64,000 nt of DNA, taken from the NCBI RefSeq assembly GCF_003231285.1, contig NZ_QKNS01000004.1, positions 481,118 to 545,117 on the forward strand, in the 5' to 3' direction. This document shows, piece after piece, positions 8,438 through 17,006 of this stretch. Below the pieces are notes generated by a model. The model searched no databases. It saw only the letters and a list, made by a program, of their open reading frames with translations, and was not told the origin of the DNA. The stretch comes from Hymenobacter sediminis (lineage in GTDB: Bacteria > Bacteroidota > Bacteroidia > Cytophagales > Hymenobacteraceae). The translations under genes were made by a program, and so were the position numbers. How positions within the stretch are numbered: position 1 is the first letter of the stretch; every line of letters begins with the position of its first letter.

Positions 8438-8471
8438 TACTTTTGGCGGCCTCCGTAACCCTGAGGCCGCC
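8438..8471 (+). promoter_or_regulatory. Candidate -7 box and hairpin between tadA and sod
   Basis: TACTTTTG at 8438-8445 is an exact match to TAnnTTTG on the coding strand of sod, about 100 bases before its start. It runs into a perfect 9-bp hairpin (8445-8453 / 8463-8471). The hairpin could end tadA transcription or sit at the 5' end of the sod leader; it has no clean T-run. Confidence 0.4.
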
Positions 8472-8544
8472 TTGGCGGTTATAGCTGCAGGTAATCCGGA
8501 GCGGCTGCGTCGTTTCCTCTTTCCACCAATCAAACCCTTCTGTT

Positions 8545-9153
8545 ATGGCTTTCGAACTGCCCCAACTGCCTTACGCCTACGATGCCTTGGAACCGCACAT
8601 TGATGCGCAAACCATGGAAATCCACCATACCAAGCACCACCAGGCCTACGTAACGAACCTCAACAATGCAATTGCTGGCACCGAGTTGGAAGGCAAGAGC
8701 TTGGAAGAGCTGATGCACAACATTGCCTCAGCACCGGCGGCCGTTCGCAACAACGGCGGTGGCCACTGGAACCACTCTCTATTCTGGACCATTCTGGGCC
8801 CGAACGGCGGCGGTGAGCCTACCGGGGCTATTGGCGAGGCTATTACCAAGGCTTTTGGCAGCTACGAGAAGTTCAAAGAAGAATTCACGAAGGCTGCTAC
8901 CACCCGCTTTGGCTCGGGCTGGGCGTGGCTATGCAAGCAACCCGATGGCTCGCTGCAAATCTGCTCTACGCCCAACCAGGACAATCCGCTGATGCCCGAT
9001 ACTGGCTGCAAAGGCATCCCCGTTCTGGGTCTCGACGTGTGGGAACACGCCTACTACCTGAAGTACCAGAACAAGCGCCCCGACTACATCGCGGCCTTCT
9101 ATAACGCCATCAACTGGGATGAAGTAAACCGCCGCTTCGCGGAAATTGGCTAG
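8545..9153 (+). CDS. sodA: Superoxide dismutase, Mn/Fe family
   Basis: A 202-residue dismutase that converts superoxide to oxygen and hydrogen peroxide in the cytoplasm. The four metal ligands are visible: His27, His77 (in HWNHSLFW), Asp164 and His168 (DVWEHAYY). The [11 protein letters not shown] context is closer to the Mn type than to the Fe type, but metal use in Bacteroidota enzymes is often flexible, so Mn, Fe or either is possible. The length is normal and there is no signal peptide. It stands alone between a hairpin and a strong terminator. Confidence 0.95.
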   Translation: MAFELPQLPYAYDALEPHIDAQTMEIHHTKHHQAYVTNLNNAIAGTELEGKSLEELMHNIASAPAAVRNNGGGHWNHSLFWTILGPNGGGEPTGAIGEAITKAFGSYEKFKEEFTKAATTRFGSGWAWLCKQPDGSLQICSTPNQDNPLMPDTGCKGIPVLGLDVWEHAYYLKYQNKRPDYIAAFYNAINWDEVNRRFAEIG

Positions 9154-9174
9154 TCCCTACCCCTCTTAATGCCC

Positions 9175-9203
9175 AGAAAGGCTGCCGCTACGGCAGCCTT
9201 TCT
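9175..9203 (+). terminator. Terminator of sod
   Basis: A perfect 13-bp stem (9175-9187 / 9191-9203) with a 3-nt loop, followed by a T-run. Confidence 0.88.
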
Positions 9204-9334
9204 TTTTTGCCCCTACCCCTTGGTTGTGGCTCAACTCTCGGCGCGGTCAGAATCTAGCGTCCCATCAGCCGGGTAGAATTCTTGTATCTTTAGGTTCGAA
9301 ATTTTGTCCCCTCTTTTTTCTCAACCGTAGTTGC

Positions 9335-10624
9335 ATGAGTACGAAGCTGCGTCTCACAATTCTGAGCTTTTTACAGTTTTTTATCTGGGGCTCGTGGCTG
9401 ATAACCATTGGCGCATATTGGTTTCAGACAAAGCAATGGTCGGGAGCTGAGTTCGGTGCCATTTTCTCCACTATGGGCCTGGCGTCCATCTTCATGCCTT
9501 CGATCATGGGCATTGTGGCCGATAAGTGGATAAACGCCGAGAAGCTTTACGGGGTGCTGCACATTCTGGGCGGCGCAGTGCTGTGCACGGTTCCGCTGGT
9601 TTCAGACCCCGGCACCTTCTTCTGGGTGATTCTGCTGAACATGGTGTTTTATATGCCAACACTGGCGCTGTCCATTGCCGTATCGTACTCGGTACTCAAG
9701 CGCGAGGGATTGGATGTGGTAAAAGACTACCCCCCTATCCGGGTGTGGGGCACCATTGGCTTCATTGCGGCCATGTGGCTGGTTAGTCTGCTGGGCTTCG
9801 AGAAATCAGCTAATCAGTTCTACGTTGCAGCGGCAGCTGCTTTTGCTCTCGGACTGTACTCATTCACATTGCCCGCCTGCCCACCGCCCTCCAAAGGCGC
9901 CTCCAGCCGTTCACTGGTCGATGCGATGGGCCTGAAGTCGTTTGCTTTGCTGCGCGACACCAAGATGCTCACCTTCTTCTTATTCGCGCTGCTGCTGGGC
10001 GCTGCCCTGCAACTTACCAACGCTTACGGCGACACCTTCCTACACGATTTTGACAAGGTACCCGCCTACCAGGATACGTTTGCGGTAAAGTATCCGGCCA
10101 TTATCATGTCTATCTCCCAGATTTCGGAGACGCTGTTTATTCTGGCTATTCCGTTTTTCCTGCGGCGTTTTGGCATTAAGCAAGTGATGCTGTTCAGCAT
10201 GGTTGCCTGGGTACTGCGCTTCGGTCTGCTGGCATTTGGCACTCCTGACTCCCCTGGCATTTGGCTGATTATTCTCTCGTGCATCGTGTACGGCATGGCC
10301 TTCGACTTCTTCAACATCTCCGGCTCGCTGTTCGTGGAAACTCAGACTACGTCCTCTATCCGGGCCAGCGCTCAGGGCTTGTTTATGATGATGACCAACG
10401 GTTTCGGCGCCGTGCTCGGCAGCTCCGTCAGTGGTATCGTAATTGAGAAGTACTTCACTAACCCCGTTGATCAAACCAAGGACTGGCATAACATCTGGCT
10501 GACGTTTGCAGCCTACGCCTTAGTTATTGCCGTGCTGTTCGTTATTCTGTTTAAGCACAAGCACAATCCGCAGGAAGTATCAGAAACCGCGGAGGAACCG
10601 CTCTTGAGCGTTGAACAGGCATAG
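9335..10624 (+). CDS. Nucleoside permease, MFS (NupG/XapB type)
   Basis: A 429-residue membrane protein with about 12 hydrophobic helices. The start MSTKLRLTILSFLQFFIWGSW and the region GMAFDFFNISGSLFVETQT match the nucleoside:H+ symporter family of the major facilitator superfamily. It would carry nucleosides into the cell using the proton gradient. I start at ATG 9335 because the residues before it are not hydrophobic or conserved. A TATCTTTA at 9285-9292 is a possible -7 box. The substrate is inferred from the family only. Salvage could join it to tdk and ndk in this window, but they are not in one operon. Confidence 0.85.
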   Translation: MSTKLRLTILSFLQFFIWGSWLITIGAYWFQTKQWSGAEFGAIFSTMGLASIFMPSIMGIVADKWINAEKLYGVLHILGGAVLCTVPLVSDPGTFFWVILLNMVFYMPTLALSIAVSYSVLKREGLDVVKDYPPIRVWGTIGFIAAMWLVSLLGFEKSANQFYVAAAAAFALGLYSFTLPACPPPSKGASSRSLVDAMGLKSFALLRDTKMLTFFLFALLLGAALQLTNAYGDTFLHDFDKVPAYQDTFAVKYPAIIMSISQISETLFILAIPFFLRRFGIKQVMLFSMVAWVLRFGLLAFGTPDSPGIWLIILSCIVYGMAFDFFNISGSLFVETQTTSSIRASAQGLFMMMTNGFGAVLGSSVSGIVIEKYFTNPVDQTKDWHNIWLTFAAYALVIAVLFVILFKHKHNPQEVSETAEEPLLSVEQA

Positions 10625-10666
10625 GGTAGGCTACACCCTTTACTCCCCTATTTTGCATACCTAAAC

Positions 10667-10700
10667 CAATGGCCAGTCTGTAAGTGCAGGCTGGCCATTG
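10667..10700 (+). terminator. Terminator of the nucleoside permease gene
   Basis: A perfect 10-bp stem (10667-10676 / 10691-10700) with a 14-nt loop, followed by tattttgtt. Confidence 0.75.
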
Positions 10701-10860
10701 TATTTTGTTAACTGCCAAGCTGCCCAAATACTAAGTCTCGCTTTTAAATAAAGAGTAAGCGATGATAGCAATTATAAGTGGGCTAGCATCCGCTTCGAAA
10801 AGCTACTTAGTATGCAATTGGTATAAAATAAGTTTATAAGTAGTCTGTATATAGCAAACA

Positions 10861-10897
10861 AAAAAACCTGCTTCACAAGCTGTGAAGCAGGTTTTTT
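10861..10897 (-). terminator. Terminator of ndk
   Basis: A perfect 17-bp stem (10861-10877 / 10881-10897) with a 3-nt loop, flanked by an A-run and a T-run. It can work in both directions. Confidence 0.9.
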
Positions 10898-10943
10898 CGA
10901 TAAAAGAGTCAGAGCAAAAATAACTACTCTGATGCTTTTTGGT

Positions 10944-11363
10944 TTAGAACTGCTCGTCGGCAGTAAAGAAGAAGTTGCCTTCAATTTGAGCGTTTTCATC
11001 AGAATCGGAGCCGTGTACGGCGTTGGCTTCGATGCTCTTGGCGTACTTCTTCCGGATGGTGCCTTCAGCAGCCTGAGCCGGGTTGGTTGCACCAATCAGC
11101 GTACGGAAGTCGGCCACAGCGTTGTCTTTCTCCAGGATAGCCGCTACGATAGGGCCCGAAGACATGTACTTCACCAGGTCACCGTAGAAGGGACGCTCCT
11201 TATGTACTTCATAGAACTGGCCGGCGCGCTCGGGGGTCAGCAGTACTTTTTTCAAGCTAACGATGCGGAAGCCACCCTCCTCAATCATGCTCAGGATGCC
11301 ACCAATGTGGTTCTCCTGGGTAGCGTCGGGCTTAATCATCGTGAATGTGCGGTTCGTGGCCAT
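10944..11363 (-). CDS. ndk: Nucleoside-diphosphate kinase
   Basis: A 139-residue enzyme that moves the gamma phosphate of ATP to other nucleoside diphosphates. The phosphate-accepting histidine is His117 in [12 protein letters not shown], and the N-terminal [19 protein letters not shown] is the family signature. Length is standard. It stands alone, with its own candidate -7 box about 66 bases upstream and a strong terminator downstream. Confidence 0.97.
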   Translation of the reverse strand: MATNRTFTMIKPDATQENHIGGILSMIEEGGFRIVSLKKVLLTPERAGQFYEVHKERPFYGDLVKYMSSGPIVAAILEKDNAVADFRTLIGATNPAQAAEGTIRKKYAKSIEANAVHGSDSDENAQIEGNFFFTADEQF

Positions 11364-11428
11364 GGGGCTGTCGTATGGTTAGGGTTGAAATGAAATCTTT
11401 TTGAAAGAGCAACGCGGGTTTGCGGGCG

Positions 11429-11436
11429 CAAAAGTA
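11429..11436 (-). promoter_or_regulatory. Candidate -7 box of ndk
   Basis: Reads TACTTTTG on the minus strand, an exact match to TAnnTTTG, giving a leader of about 60 bases. No clear -33 TTG was seen at the expected distance. Confidence 0.45.
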
Positions 11437-11545
11437 GGGGGTTTAGCCGGCATTGCACGGTGGAACTGAAGTATTCCCCAAAAGTGTATGCTAGACTTAC
11501 GGGGACAATGAGCGCCTTAAACGCACCTTTCCCCCAGGGGTTTTG

Positions 11546-11573
11546 TTGGAACCCAGAATATTTACGACTTTTG
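11546..11573 (+). promoter_or_regulatory. Candidate promoter of the DHH phosphoesterase gene
   Basis: TTG (11546-11548), 17 bases, then GACTTTTG (11566-11573), a 7/8 match to the -7 box, 55 bases before the ATG. Confidence 0.4.
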
Positions 11574-11627
11574 CCGCCTTTGTACGCGGCCTAATCGACC
11601 GGAATTCAGTCACCTACCCCGTAGGCA

Positions 11628-12671
11628 ATGTCCACAATATCTGAGCTGAAGGAGCTGCTGGCGCAACCCCGACAGATTTTTATTACCACTCACCACAAGC
11701 CCGATGCCGACGCGCTGGGCTCGTCGCTAGGCTTGGCTGGCTACCTCCGCAAGAAGGGCCATTCCGTCACGGTGGTTACCCCCTCCGACTACCCTAACTT
11801 CCTGGCCTGGATGCCAGGCAACGACGAGGTAGTGGTGTACGAGCCGCGCGAAAATGACGCTCAGGTACGCGAAATCATCGGAACAGCTGAGGTGCTGTTT
11901 TGCCTTGATTTCTCCTGCCTCGGCCGCATCAATGAGTTGGGCGAGTACATCCGGCAGGCTCCCGGTACCAAGGTCCTCATCGACCACCACCAGGAGCCGG
12001 AGCAGTTTGCTGACCTCGACTACTCCAACTCCAAGGCAGCCGCTACGGCTGAACTAGTGTTTGAAGTAATCCGCGACCTGGGCGACCAAGACCTGATTGA
12101 TACGGGTATCGGCGAATGTCTATATGCGGGCATCATGACGGACACGGGCTCGTTCCGCCACCCCAGCACTTCGCGGAATGTGCACCTGATTATTGCCGAG
12201 CTGCTGAGTGCTGGCATCAACCTTTCGGATGTGCACCGCCGCATTTACGATTCGCACTCCGAGGAACGCCTGCGTTTCCTAGGCTTCGTGCTGAAGGACA
12301 AACTCACGGTGCTGCGGGAGTATAACACGGCCTACATTGCCATTACGGCCGATGAACTACGCCAGTATCACTCGAAAACCGGTGATACGGAAGGGCTGGT
12401 AAACTTCGCACTCAGCATTGAGGGCATCGTGTTTGCCGCCATTTTGATTGACCGCACCCAAGCCGTCAAAATCTCCTTCCGCTCCGTAGGCGACTTCTCC
12501 GTAAGCGAGTTTTCTCGCCGCCATTTCAACGGCGGCGGGCACCACAATGCCGCTGGCGGCATCAGCCACGATCCGCTGCAGGATACCGTAGACCGCTTCC
12601 TGAGCCTGCTACCGGACTATCAGACCCAGTTGGTTACGGCTCCGCTGGCCGTTACACCACCATCGGTATAA
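11628..12671 (+). CDS. DHH-family phosphoesterase, NrnA-like
   Basis: A 347-residue enzyme of the DHH/DHHA1 superfamily. The DHH domain shows HHKPDADALGSS at 22-33, LDFS near 92-95, the signature DHH at 119-121 and GIMTDTGSF near 168; these residues bind two manganese ions. The DHHA1 domain ends with GGGHHNAAGG at 302-311, which binds the substrate. This is the layout of NrnA, which degrades nanoRNA and also removes the 3' phosphate from pAp. It precedes the FKBP cluster by 47 bases, so the first FKBP gene may be cotranscribed with it. Confidence 0.9.
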   Translation: MSTISELKELLAQPRQIFITTHHKPDADALGSSLGLAGYLRKKGHSVTVVTPSDYPNFLAWMPGNDEVVVYEPRENDAQVREIIGTAEVLFCLDFSCLGRINELGEYIRQAPGTKVLIDHHQEPEQFADLDYSNSKAAATAELVFEVIRDLGDQDLIDTGIGECLYAGIMTDTGSFRHPSTSRNVHLIIAELLSAGINLSDVHRRIYDSHSEERLRFLGFVLKDKLTVLREYNTAYIAITADELRQYHSKTGDTEGLVNFALSIEGIVFAAILIDRTQAVKISFRSVGDFSVSEFSRRHFNGGGHHNAAGGISHDPLQDTVDRFLSLLPDYQTQLVTAPLAVTPPSV

Positions 12672-12678
12672 TTCGGTG

Positions 12679-12686
12679 TAACTTGG
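12679..12686 (+). promoter_or_regulatory. Candidate -7 box of the first FKBP gene
   Basis: TAACTTGG, 7/8 match to TAnnTTTG, 40 bases before the ATG. The 11-mer TAACTTGGGCA here recurs exactly at 15968-15978, in front of the paralogue at the far end of the cluster. Confidence 0.35.
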
Positions 12687-12718
12687 GCACTCATTCTGTC
12701 ATAACGCTAAACCCTTTC

Positions 12719-13771
12719 ATGCTCCTCAAACGCAACCTTCTGAGCCTGGCCCTTGCTGCCGGCGTTCTGGGCCTCGCCTCCTGCAACAAAGGCGGTGATT
12801 TCAGCAAGACCAAATCGGGGATTGAATACCAAGTTTTCAAAAGCACCGGCAGCGGCAAGTATGACTCCCGCGAAATTGGCGCCGAAGGGGACCCGACCTA
12901 CAAAGACCGCGTGGGCAAGATTATGGCCCTGCACGTAGAATACCGCACTGCTAAGGATTCTATCCTATTTAACTCACGCAAGCAGCAGTTTAACTACCCT
13001 GTGCGCGTGCCGCTGGACTCTGTGCGCAAGGAGCAGCGCGGCGGACTGGAAGAAGCCATCAGCCTACTGCAACCCGGCGACTCGGCCATCTTCCGCTTTA
13101 ACGTGGATACCATTTTTGCTAAGTCGTTCCGTCAGCCTGTGCCGCCTTTCATGAAGAAAGCCGGTAACACCATGACCATGTACGTGAAGGTGGACAAAGT
13201 CCAGACCCGCGACGAGGCGATGGCCGACGTGCAGAAGATGCAGATGGAGCTGCCGCAGAAAATGCAGGCCCGCGCCAAAGCTCAGATCAAAACCGATGAT
13301 GTAACTCTGCAGGCTTACATTAAGAAGAATAACCTGAAGGTTGAAAAAGACACTTCGGGCGTGTACTACGCTGTAACTACCCCCGGTGCTGGTGCCAAGC
13401 CTAAGGCTGGCCAGTTGGTATCGGTGCTGTACAAGGGCTCGTTGCTGGAAAACGGCAAAGTGTTCGACTCGTCGGAGAAAATGGGCAACAAGCCGTTTGA
13501 CTTCGTGCTGGGCCAAGGTCAAGTAATTCCGGGCTGGGACGCGGGCATCGCCCAGTTCACCAAAGGCTCGAAAGGCTTTCTGCTAGTGCCTTCGTCGTTG
13601 GCCTATGGGCAGCGTGGCGCCGGCGCCGACATTCCGGCTGATGCTATTCTGCGCTTCGACGTGGAATTAGTAGACGTGAAGAATGCTCCGCCTACCCCCG
13701 CCAACCAGCCAAACGCAGCCGATATTCAGCGCCAGCTGGAGGAGATGCAGCGCCAGCAGCAGGGCAAATAA
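12719..13771 (+). CDS. FKBP-type peptidyl-prolyl isomerase lipoprotein (1)
   Basis: A 350-residue predicted lipoprotein; the signal peptide ends in LGLASC, so ATG 12719 is the start. Residues about 203-322 are a complete FKBP domain with VSVLYKGSLLENGKVFDSS, QVIPGWDAGI and SSLAYGQRGAGADIP, the residues that line the proline-binding pocket. Residues about 30-165 look like a second, strongly diverged FKBP-like domain (RVPLDSVRKEQRGGLEEAISLLQPGD), joined by a charged helix. The tail is Gln-rich. It would speed proline isomerisation and act as a chaperone in the cell envelope. It is closely related to the last gene of this cluster. Confidence 0.92.
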   Translation: MLLKRNLLSLALAAGVLGLASCNKGGDFSKTKSGIEYQVFKSTGSGKYDSREIGAEGDPTYKDRVGKIMALHVEYRTAKDSILFNSRKQQFNYPVRVPLDSVRKEQRGGLEEAISLLQPGDSAIFRFNVDTIFAKSFRQPVPPFMKKAGNTMTMYVKVDKVQTRDEAMADVQKMQMELPQKMQARAKAQIKTDDVTLQAYIKKNNLKVEKDTSGVYYAVTTPGAGAKPKAGQLVSVLYKGSLLENGKVFDSSEKMGNKPFDFVLGQGQVIPGWDAGIAQFTKGSKGFLLVPSSLAYGQRGAGADIPADAILRFDVELVDVKNAPPTPANQPNAADIQRQLEEMQRQQQGK

Positions 13772-13805
13772 CCCGCTCTAGCCACCTCTACCTACTAGGT
13801 TGAGA

Positions 13806-13842
13806 AAAGCCCCCGGTCCGGTGCAACCGGGTCGGGGGCTTT
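13806..13842 (+). terminator. Terminator between the first and second FKBP genes
   Basis: A perfect 10-bp stem (13806-13815 / 13833-13842) with a nested ccggt/accgg helix. It ends the first FKBP transcript. Confidence 0.78.
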
Positions 13843-13878
13843 GTGCTCTTATCCACAAACTGCCTTTTATTTTTGAGT

Positions 13879-14781
13879 ATGCGTACTTCACTTTTCCGCT
13901 TCCGGGTGGCCGCTTGGCTCCCAGCATTTGTCCTGGGCTTTTTCGCCTTATTCCTGTCTTCCTGCGAGAAAGAAGAAAAAGACACCACTGACTACGCCGC
14001 CCGCGACGAGGCCACAATTCAGGCATACATCGCTGACAATAAGCTCACAGGCTTCGAGCGGCAGAACTCTGGCTTGTACGTGGCCATCACCCAGCCCGGC
14101 ACCGGTAACAAACCGACAAAGGATCAGCTTATCGTTGCTAAGTACAAGGCCTCCTTGCTCGATGGTACCGTCTTCGAGTCGAATATGAACACGCTGGGGA
14201 CTTTTGACTTCGACTTTGGCCAAGGCAAAAATGCCGGCTGGAATGAAGGCTTTAATTTGCTAAGTAAAGGCTCGAAAGCCACGTTCTTGGTTCCCTCTCC
14301 CCTGGCTTACCGCGGCGCGAGCAACAGCATCGTTCCTGCCAACGCCGTCATCCGCTACGATGTAGAAGTAGTGGATATCATTGACTACGCAGTACGGGAC
14401 GAGGCTACTATCAAGGCTTATATTGAAGCAAATAAGCTGACTGGTTTCCAACGCCAGCCTTCTGGCCTGTACGTGGCTATTACCCAGGCCGGCACCGGCG
14501 ACAATGCCAAGAAAAATCAGACCGTAGCGGCCCGTTATAAAGGCACTTTTCTTGATGGGAAAGTATTTGACAGCAATACAACTGCCGCCGCGCCTCTGTC
14601 CTTCGTAGTGGGAGCGGGCCAGGTAATTCCGGGCTGGGATGAAGGCTTCCAACTGCTCAATAAGGGTAGCAAAGCCATTCTACTAATTCCCTCAGACTTA
14701 GCCTACGGTGCGCGAGGGGCAGGTCCTATTCCGGCCCGCTCCATCCTACGCTTCGATGTGGAAGTTGCGGATATCAAGTAA
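13879..14781 (+). CDS. Tandem double-FKBP lipoprotein (2)
   Basis: A 300-residue predicted lipoprotein (signal peptide ending LFLSSC) made of two FKBP repeats of about 131 residues, at 38-168 and 169-300. Both begin with DYA-RDEATI-AYI--NKLTGF and share SGLYVAITQ-GTG. The second repeat keeps the pocket residues (VFDSN, QVIPGWDEGF, LAYGARGAG). The first is degraded: VFESN replaces VFDSN, KNAGWNEGF replaces QVIPGWDEG, and LAYRGASNS replaces LAYGARGAG. So one repeat is probably active and the other may only bind. TATTTTTG lies at 13868-13875, right before the ATG, so a leaderless transcript is possible. Confidence 0.92.
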   Translation: MRTSLFRFRVAAWLPAFVLGFFALFLSSCEKEEKDTTDYAARDEATIQAYIADNKLTGFERQNSGLYVAITQPGTGNKPTKDQLIVAKYKASLLDGTVFESNMNTLGTFDFDFGQGKNAGWNEGFNLLSKGSKATFLVPSPLAYRGASNSIVPANAVIRYDVEVVDIIDYAVRDEATIKAYIEANKLTGFQRQPSGLYVAITQAGTGDNAKKNQTVAARYKGTFLDGKVFDSNTTAAAPLSFVVGAGQVIPGWDEGFQLLNKGSKAILLIPSDLAYGARGAGPIPARSILRFDVEVADIK

Positions 14782-14833
14782 GTTCACTACTGAAACCGCC
14801 GCGAGGCACTTCATTCCTTTTTGCGTTTACCTT

Positions 14834-15400
14834 ATGAAAAAGTTTGCGCTGGCTCTTTCCTTTCTGTCATTGCCGTTCGCTCTTGCGCCGGCCCTGACCA
14901 GCTGCAACACCGAGCCGGATTATATCAAGCAGCAAAGAAAGGTGGAAGAGGAGCAGAAAAAGAATGACGACGTTCTTATTCAAGGCTACTTGACCCGCAA
15001 CAACATCAAGACCTACAACCGTTTGCCTTCGGGCGTGTACGTGCTACCTGTAACGGAAGGCAACCCCAACGACCCGCTCATTAAAGCAGGTAATAAGGTG
15101 ACGACGAACTACGTGGTTAAGTACATCATAGAAACGATTCAAGGCCAGACGCTCACCTCATCCAGCGTAAATCATTCGGCGTGCGGCTGTTACTCCTTTT
15201 TTGCTAATCAGGCTACCACGGATGCCCCGATTGGCCTCCAGGAAGCAATCCTGACGATGCGCAAAGGTGACCGGAAGCAGGTGATTATCCCCTCGCCTTT
15301 GCTAGGAACTGGTACTAATCTTACTAGCTATTACCAGAACGCCGCTCCCTACAATCCACTGCTTTTCGACATCGAAATCCTTGACGTACAGCAGCAGTAA
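14834..15400 (+). CDS. Diverged FKBP-like lipoprotein (3)
   Basis: A 188-residue predicted lipoprotein; signal peptide MKKFALALSFLSLPF... ends in the lipobox LTSC with Cys24. The mature part starts with a charged helix and then NDDVLIQGYLTRNNIKTYNRLPSGVYV in pieces matching the other FKBP paralogues. The core is poorly conserved: no VFDSS and no IPGW, but APIGLQEAILTMRKGDRKQVIIPSPLLG keeps the FKBP strand order. The prolyl isomerase site is probably lost. It has the unusual insertion NHSACGCYSFFANQ with two cysteines. It ends 10 bases before the next FKBP gene. Confidence 0.8.
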   Translation: MKKFALALSFLSLPFALAPALTSCNTEPDYIKQQRKVEEEQKKNDDVLIQGYLTRNNIKTYNRLPSGVYVLPVTEGNPNDPLIKAGNKVTTNYVVKYIIETIQGQTLTSSSVNHSACGCYSFFANQATTDAPIGLQEAILTMRKGDRKQVIIPSPLLGTGTNLTSYYQNAAPYNPLLFDIEILDVQQQ

Positions 15401-15410
15401 GCTTTCCTAC

Positions 15411-15875
15411 ATGCGCCTCCTGCTAGTAGCTTTGCTTAGCGCATTGCCCCTTTTGGGGCTGGCTCAGCAGGTAGCGCCCGTTGCGGTGCCTACCCCCGAT
15501 AGTCTGGTGAGCCGAGCTATTGCTACCCCTTCTGGCCTGCGCTACCTCATCCGGCAACCCGGCACAGGCCCGATACCTCAGGTTGGCGACAAAGTAACGG
15601 TGCACTACACGGGCTTTCTAGCCGATGGGCACCTGTTCGACGCCTCAACCCGACAGGGCGGACCGTTAAAAGTCCGGGCGGGGCGGGGCGAGGTGGTAAA
15701 GGGCTGGGACGAAGTGTTACTGCTGCTACCCCAGGGCAGCCGCGCGCGTGTCTGGATTCCGGCCGCGCTGGGCTACGGACCGTCGGGGCGTCCTGACCCA
15801 GACGACGAGCGGCGCTACCTGATTCCGCCCAACGCCGACCTGGTGTTTGAACTGGAGATAGTGAAAGTAAAATGA
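15411..15875 (+). CDS. Periplasmic single-domain FKBP-type isomerase (4)
   Basis: A 154-residue protein with a signal peptide (MRLLLVALLSALPLLGLAQ) and no lipobox cysteine, so it is probably soluble in the periplasm. ATG 15411 lies 10 bases after the previous stop. One FKBP domain fills the mature part: GDKVTVHYTGFLADGHLFDAS, then GEVVKGWDEVLLLLPQGSRARVWIP in parts, then LGYGPSG. The pocket Trp and Tyr residues are present. The usual VIPGW reads VVKGW. It likely shares a transcript with gene 3 and is followed by a strong terminator. Confidence 0.92.
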   Translation: MRLLLVALLSALPLLGLAQQVAPVAVPTPDSLVSRAIATPSGLRYLIRQPGTGPIPQVGDKVTVHYTGFLADGHLFDASTRQGGPLKVRAGRGEVVKGWDEVLLLLPQGSRARVWIPAALGYGPSGRPDPDDERRYLIPPNADLVFELEIVKVK

Positions 15876-15876
15876 C

Positions 15877-15913
15877 AAACCGGCCCAATGGTATACTGCC
15901 ATTGGGCCGGTTT
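15877..15913 (+). terminator. Terminator of FKBP genes 3 and 4
   Basis: A perfect 15-bp stem (15877-15891 / 15899-15913) with a 7-nt loop and a T-rich tail. Confidence 0.87.
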
Positions 15914-15967
15914 GCTTTTGAGGCATTGGTTTCAACTCCTTCCTCCACCGAGCCCAAAAATCTGGGC

Positions 15968-15975
15968 TAACTTGG
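15968..15975 (+). promoter_or_regulatory. Candidate -7 box of FKBP gene 5
   Basis: TAACTTGG inside the 11-mer TAACTTGGGCA that is also found before FKBP gene 1. It lies 32 bases before the ATG. Confidence 0.35.
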
Positions 15976-15999
15976 GCATTGAATTTACTTGCTACTTGT

Positions 16000-16968
16000 A
16001 TGCGGCCTTTCCTGAATCACCTGCGTTTTCTGCTTCCAGCTGCGCTTGGCAGCGCTTTTCTGATGAGCTTTCAGGGCGAGCCGACTTTCAACAAGCTGCG
16101 CTCGGGGCTGGAGTACCGCATCTACCACCGCGAAAACGGGCGCTACGTGCTGCGGCCTGCCTTACCCCCCACCGGCGACCCAACCTATGCCGCGCGCGTA
16201 GGCCGCATCATGAGTCTGCACTTAGAATTCCGGACGGCTTCTGACTCTGTGCTCATGCACTCGCGCCGCCAAGGAGGTGGCCAGCCCGTGCGCGTACCGC
16301 TCGATACGGTGCGGCGCCAGCAGGCCGGAGGTGTAGAAGAAGCCCTGTCGCTGCTGCAGCCCGGCGACTCTGGCGTGTTCCGCCTGAACCTTGACACCGT
16401 GTTTGCCAAATCGTTCCGCCAGCCGGTGCCTCCTTTTGTTCGTAAGGCCGGCCCTACCCTTACTGTATTGGCCAAGGCCGAGAAGGTGCAAACGGAGGCC
16501 GAGGCCATGCAGGAGGTGCAGCAGCAGGCGAAACTAGCGCAGGAGCGCGAGAAAAAGCAAGCCGCCCAGCAAGCCCTGAAAGATGACGCCCGCATTCAGG
16601 CCTACCTCAAACAAAACAAGCTGAAGGCCTTGAAAACGCCTGGCGGCGTGTACTACGTGGTAACCAAAGCCAGCACTGGCATCAAACCTAAAAAAGGCCA
16701 GACGGTTTCGGTACTCTACAAAGGCTTGCTGCTTAACGGAAAGGTGTTTGATTCGTCGGAACGCAATGGCAACCAACCCATCAATTTTGCGCTGGGTACA
16801 GGCCAGGTAATACCAGGCTGGGACCAGGGCATTGCCGTGCTCAACAAGGGTAGCAAAGCCATTCTGCTGATTCCCTCCGGTCTGGCCTACGGTGCGCGCG
16901 GAGCCGGCGCTGACATTCCACCAAATTCGATTCTGCGCTTCAACGTGGAACTTGTCGGCGTGAAGTAG
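16000..16968 (+). CDS. FKBP-type peptidyl-prolyl isomerase (5)
   Basis: A 322-residue paralogue of the first gene of this cluster with the same architecture: an N-terminal diverged FKBP-like domain (RVPLDTVRRQQAGGVEEAL, LLQPGDSGVFRLN), a charged Gln/Lys helix near 175-200, and a full FKBP domain at about 205-322 (VSVLYKGLLLNGKVFDSS, QVIPGWDQGI, LAYGARGAGADIP). The N-terminus MRPFLNHLRFLLPAALGSAFLMSF looks like a signal peptide but has no lipobox Cys, unlike gene 1. It ends facing recO without a clear terminator. Confidence 0.92.
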   Translation: MRPFLNHLRFLLPAALGSAFLMSFQGEPTFNKLRSGLEYRIYHRENGRYVLRPALPPTGDPTYAARVGRIMSLHLEFRTASDSVLMHSRRQGGGQPVRVPLDTVRRQQAGGVEEALSLLQPGDSGVFRLNLDTVFAKSFRQPVPPFVRKAGPTLTVLAKAEKVQTEAEAMQEVQQQAKLAQEREKKQAAQQALKDDARIQAYLKQNKLKALKTPGGVYYVVTKASTGIKPKKGQTVSVLYKGLLLNGKVFDSSERNGNQPINFALGTGQVIPGWDQGIAVLNKGSKAILLIPSGLAYGARGAGADIPPNSILRFNVELVGVK

Positions 16969-17006
16969 CCCGAGCCAACTGCTGTTTGATTTTCATACAA
17001 CTAAGC

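Larger units (their letters stand above)
10625..10943. other. Convergent intergenic region, permease to ndk
   Basis: About 320 bases with two terminators, one for each convergent gene. The AT-rich stretch between them (10701-10860) shows nothing I can name. Confidence 0.6.
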
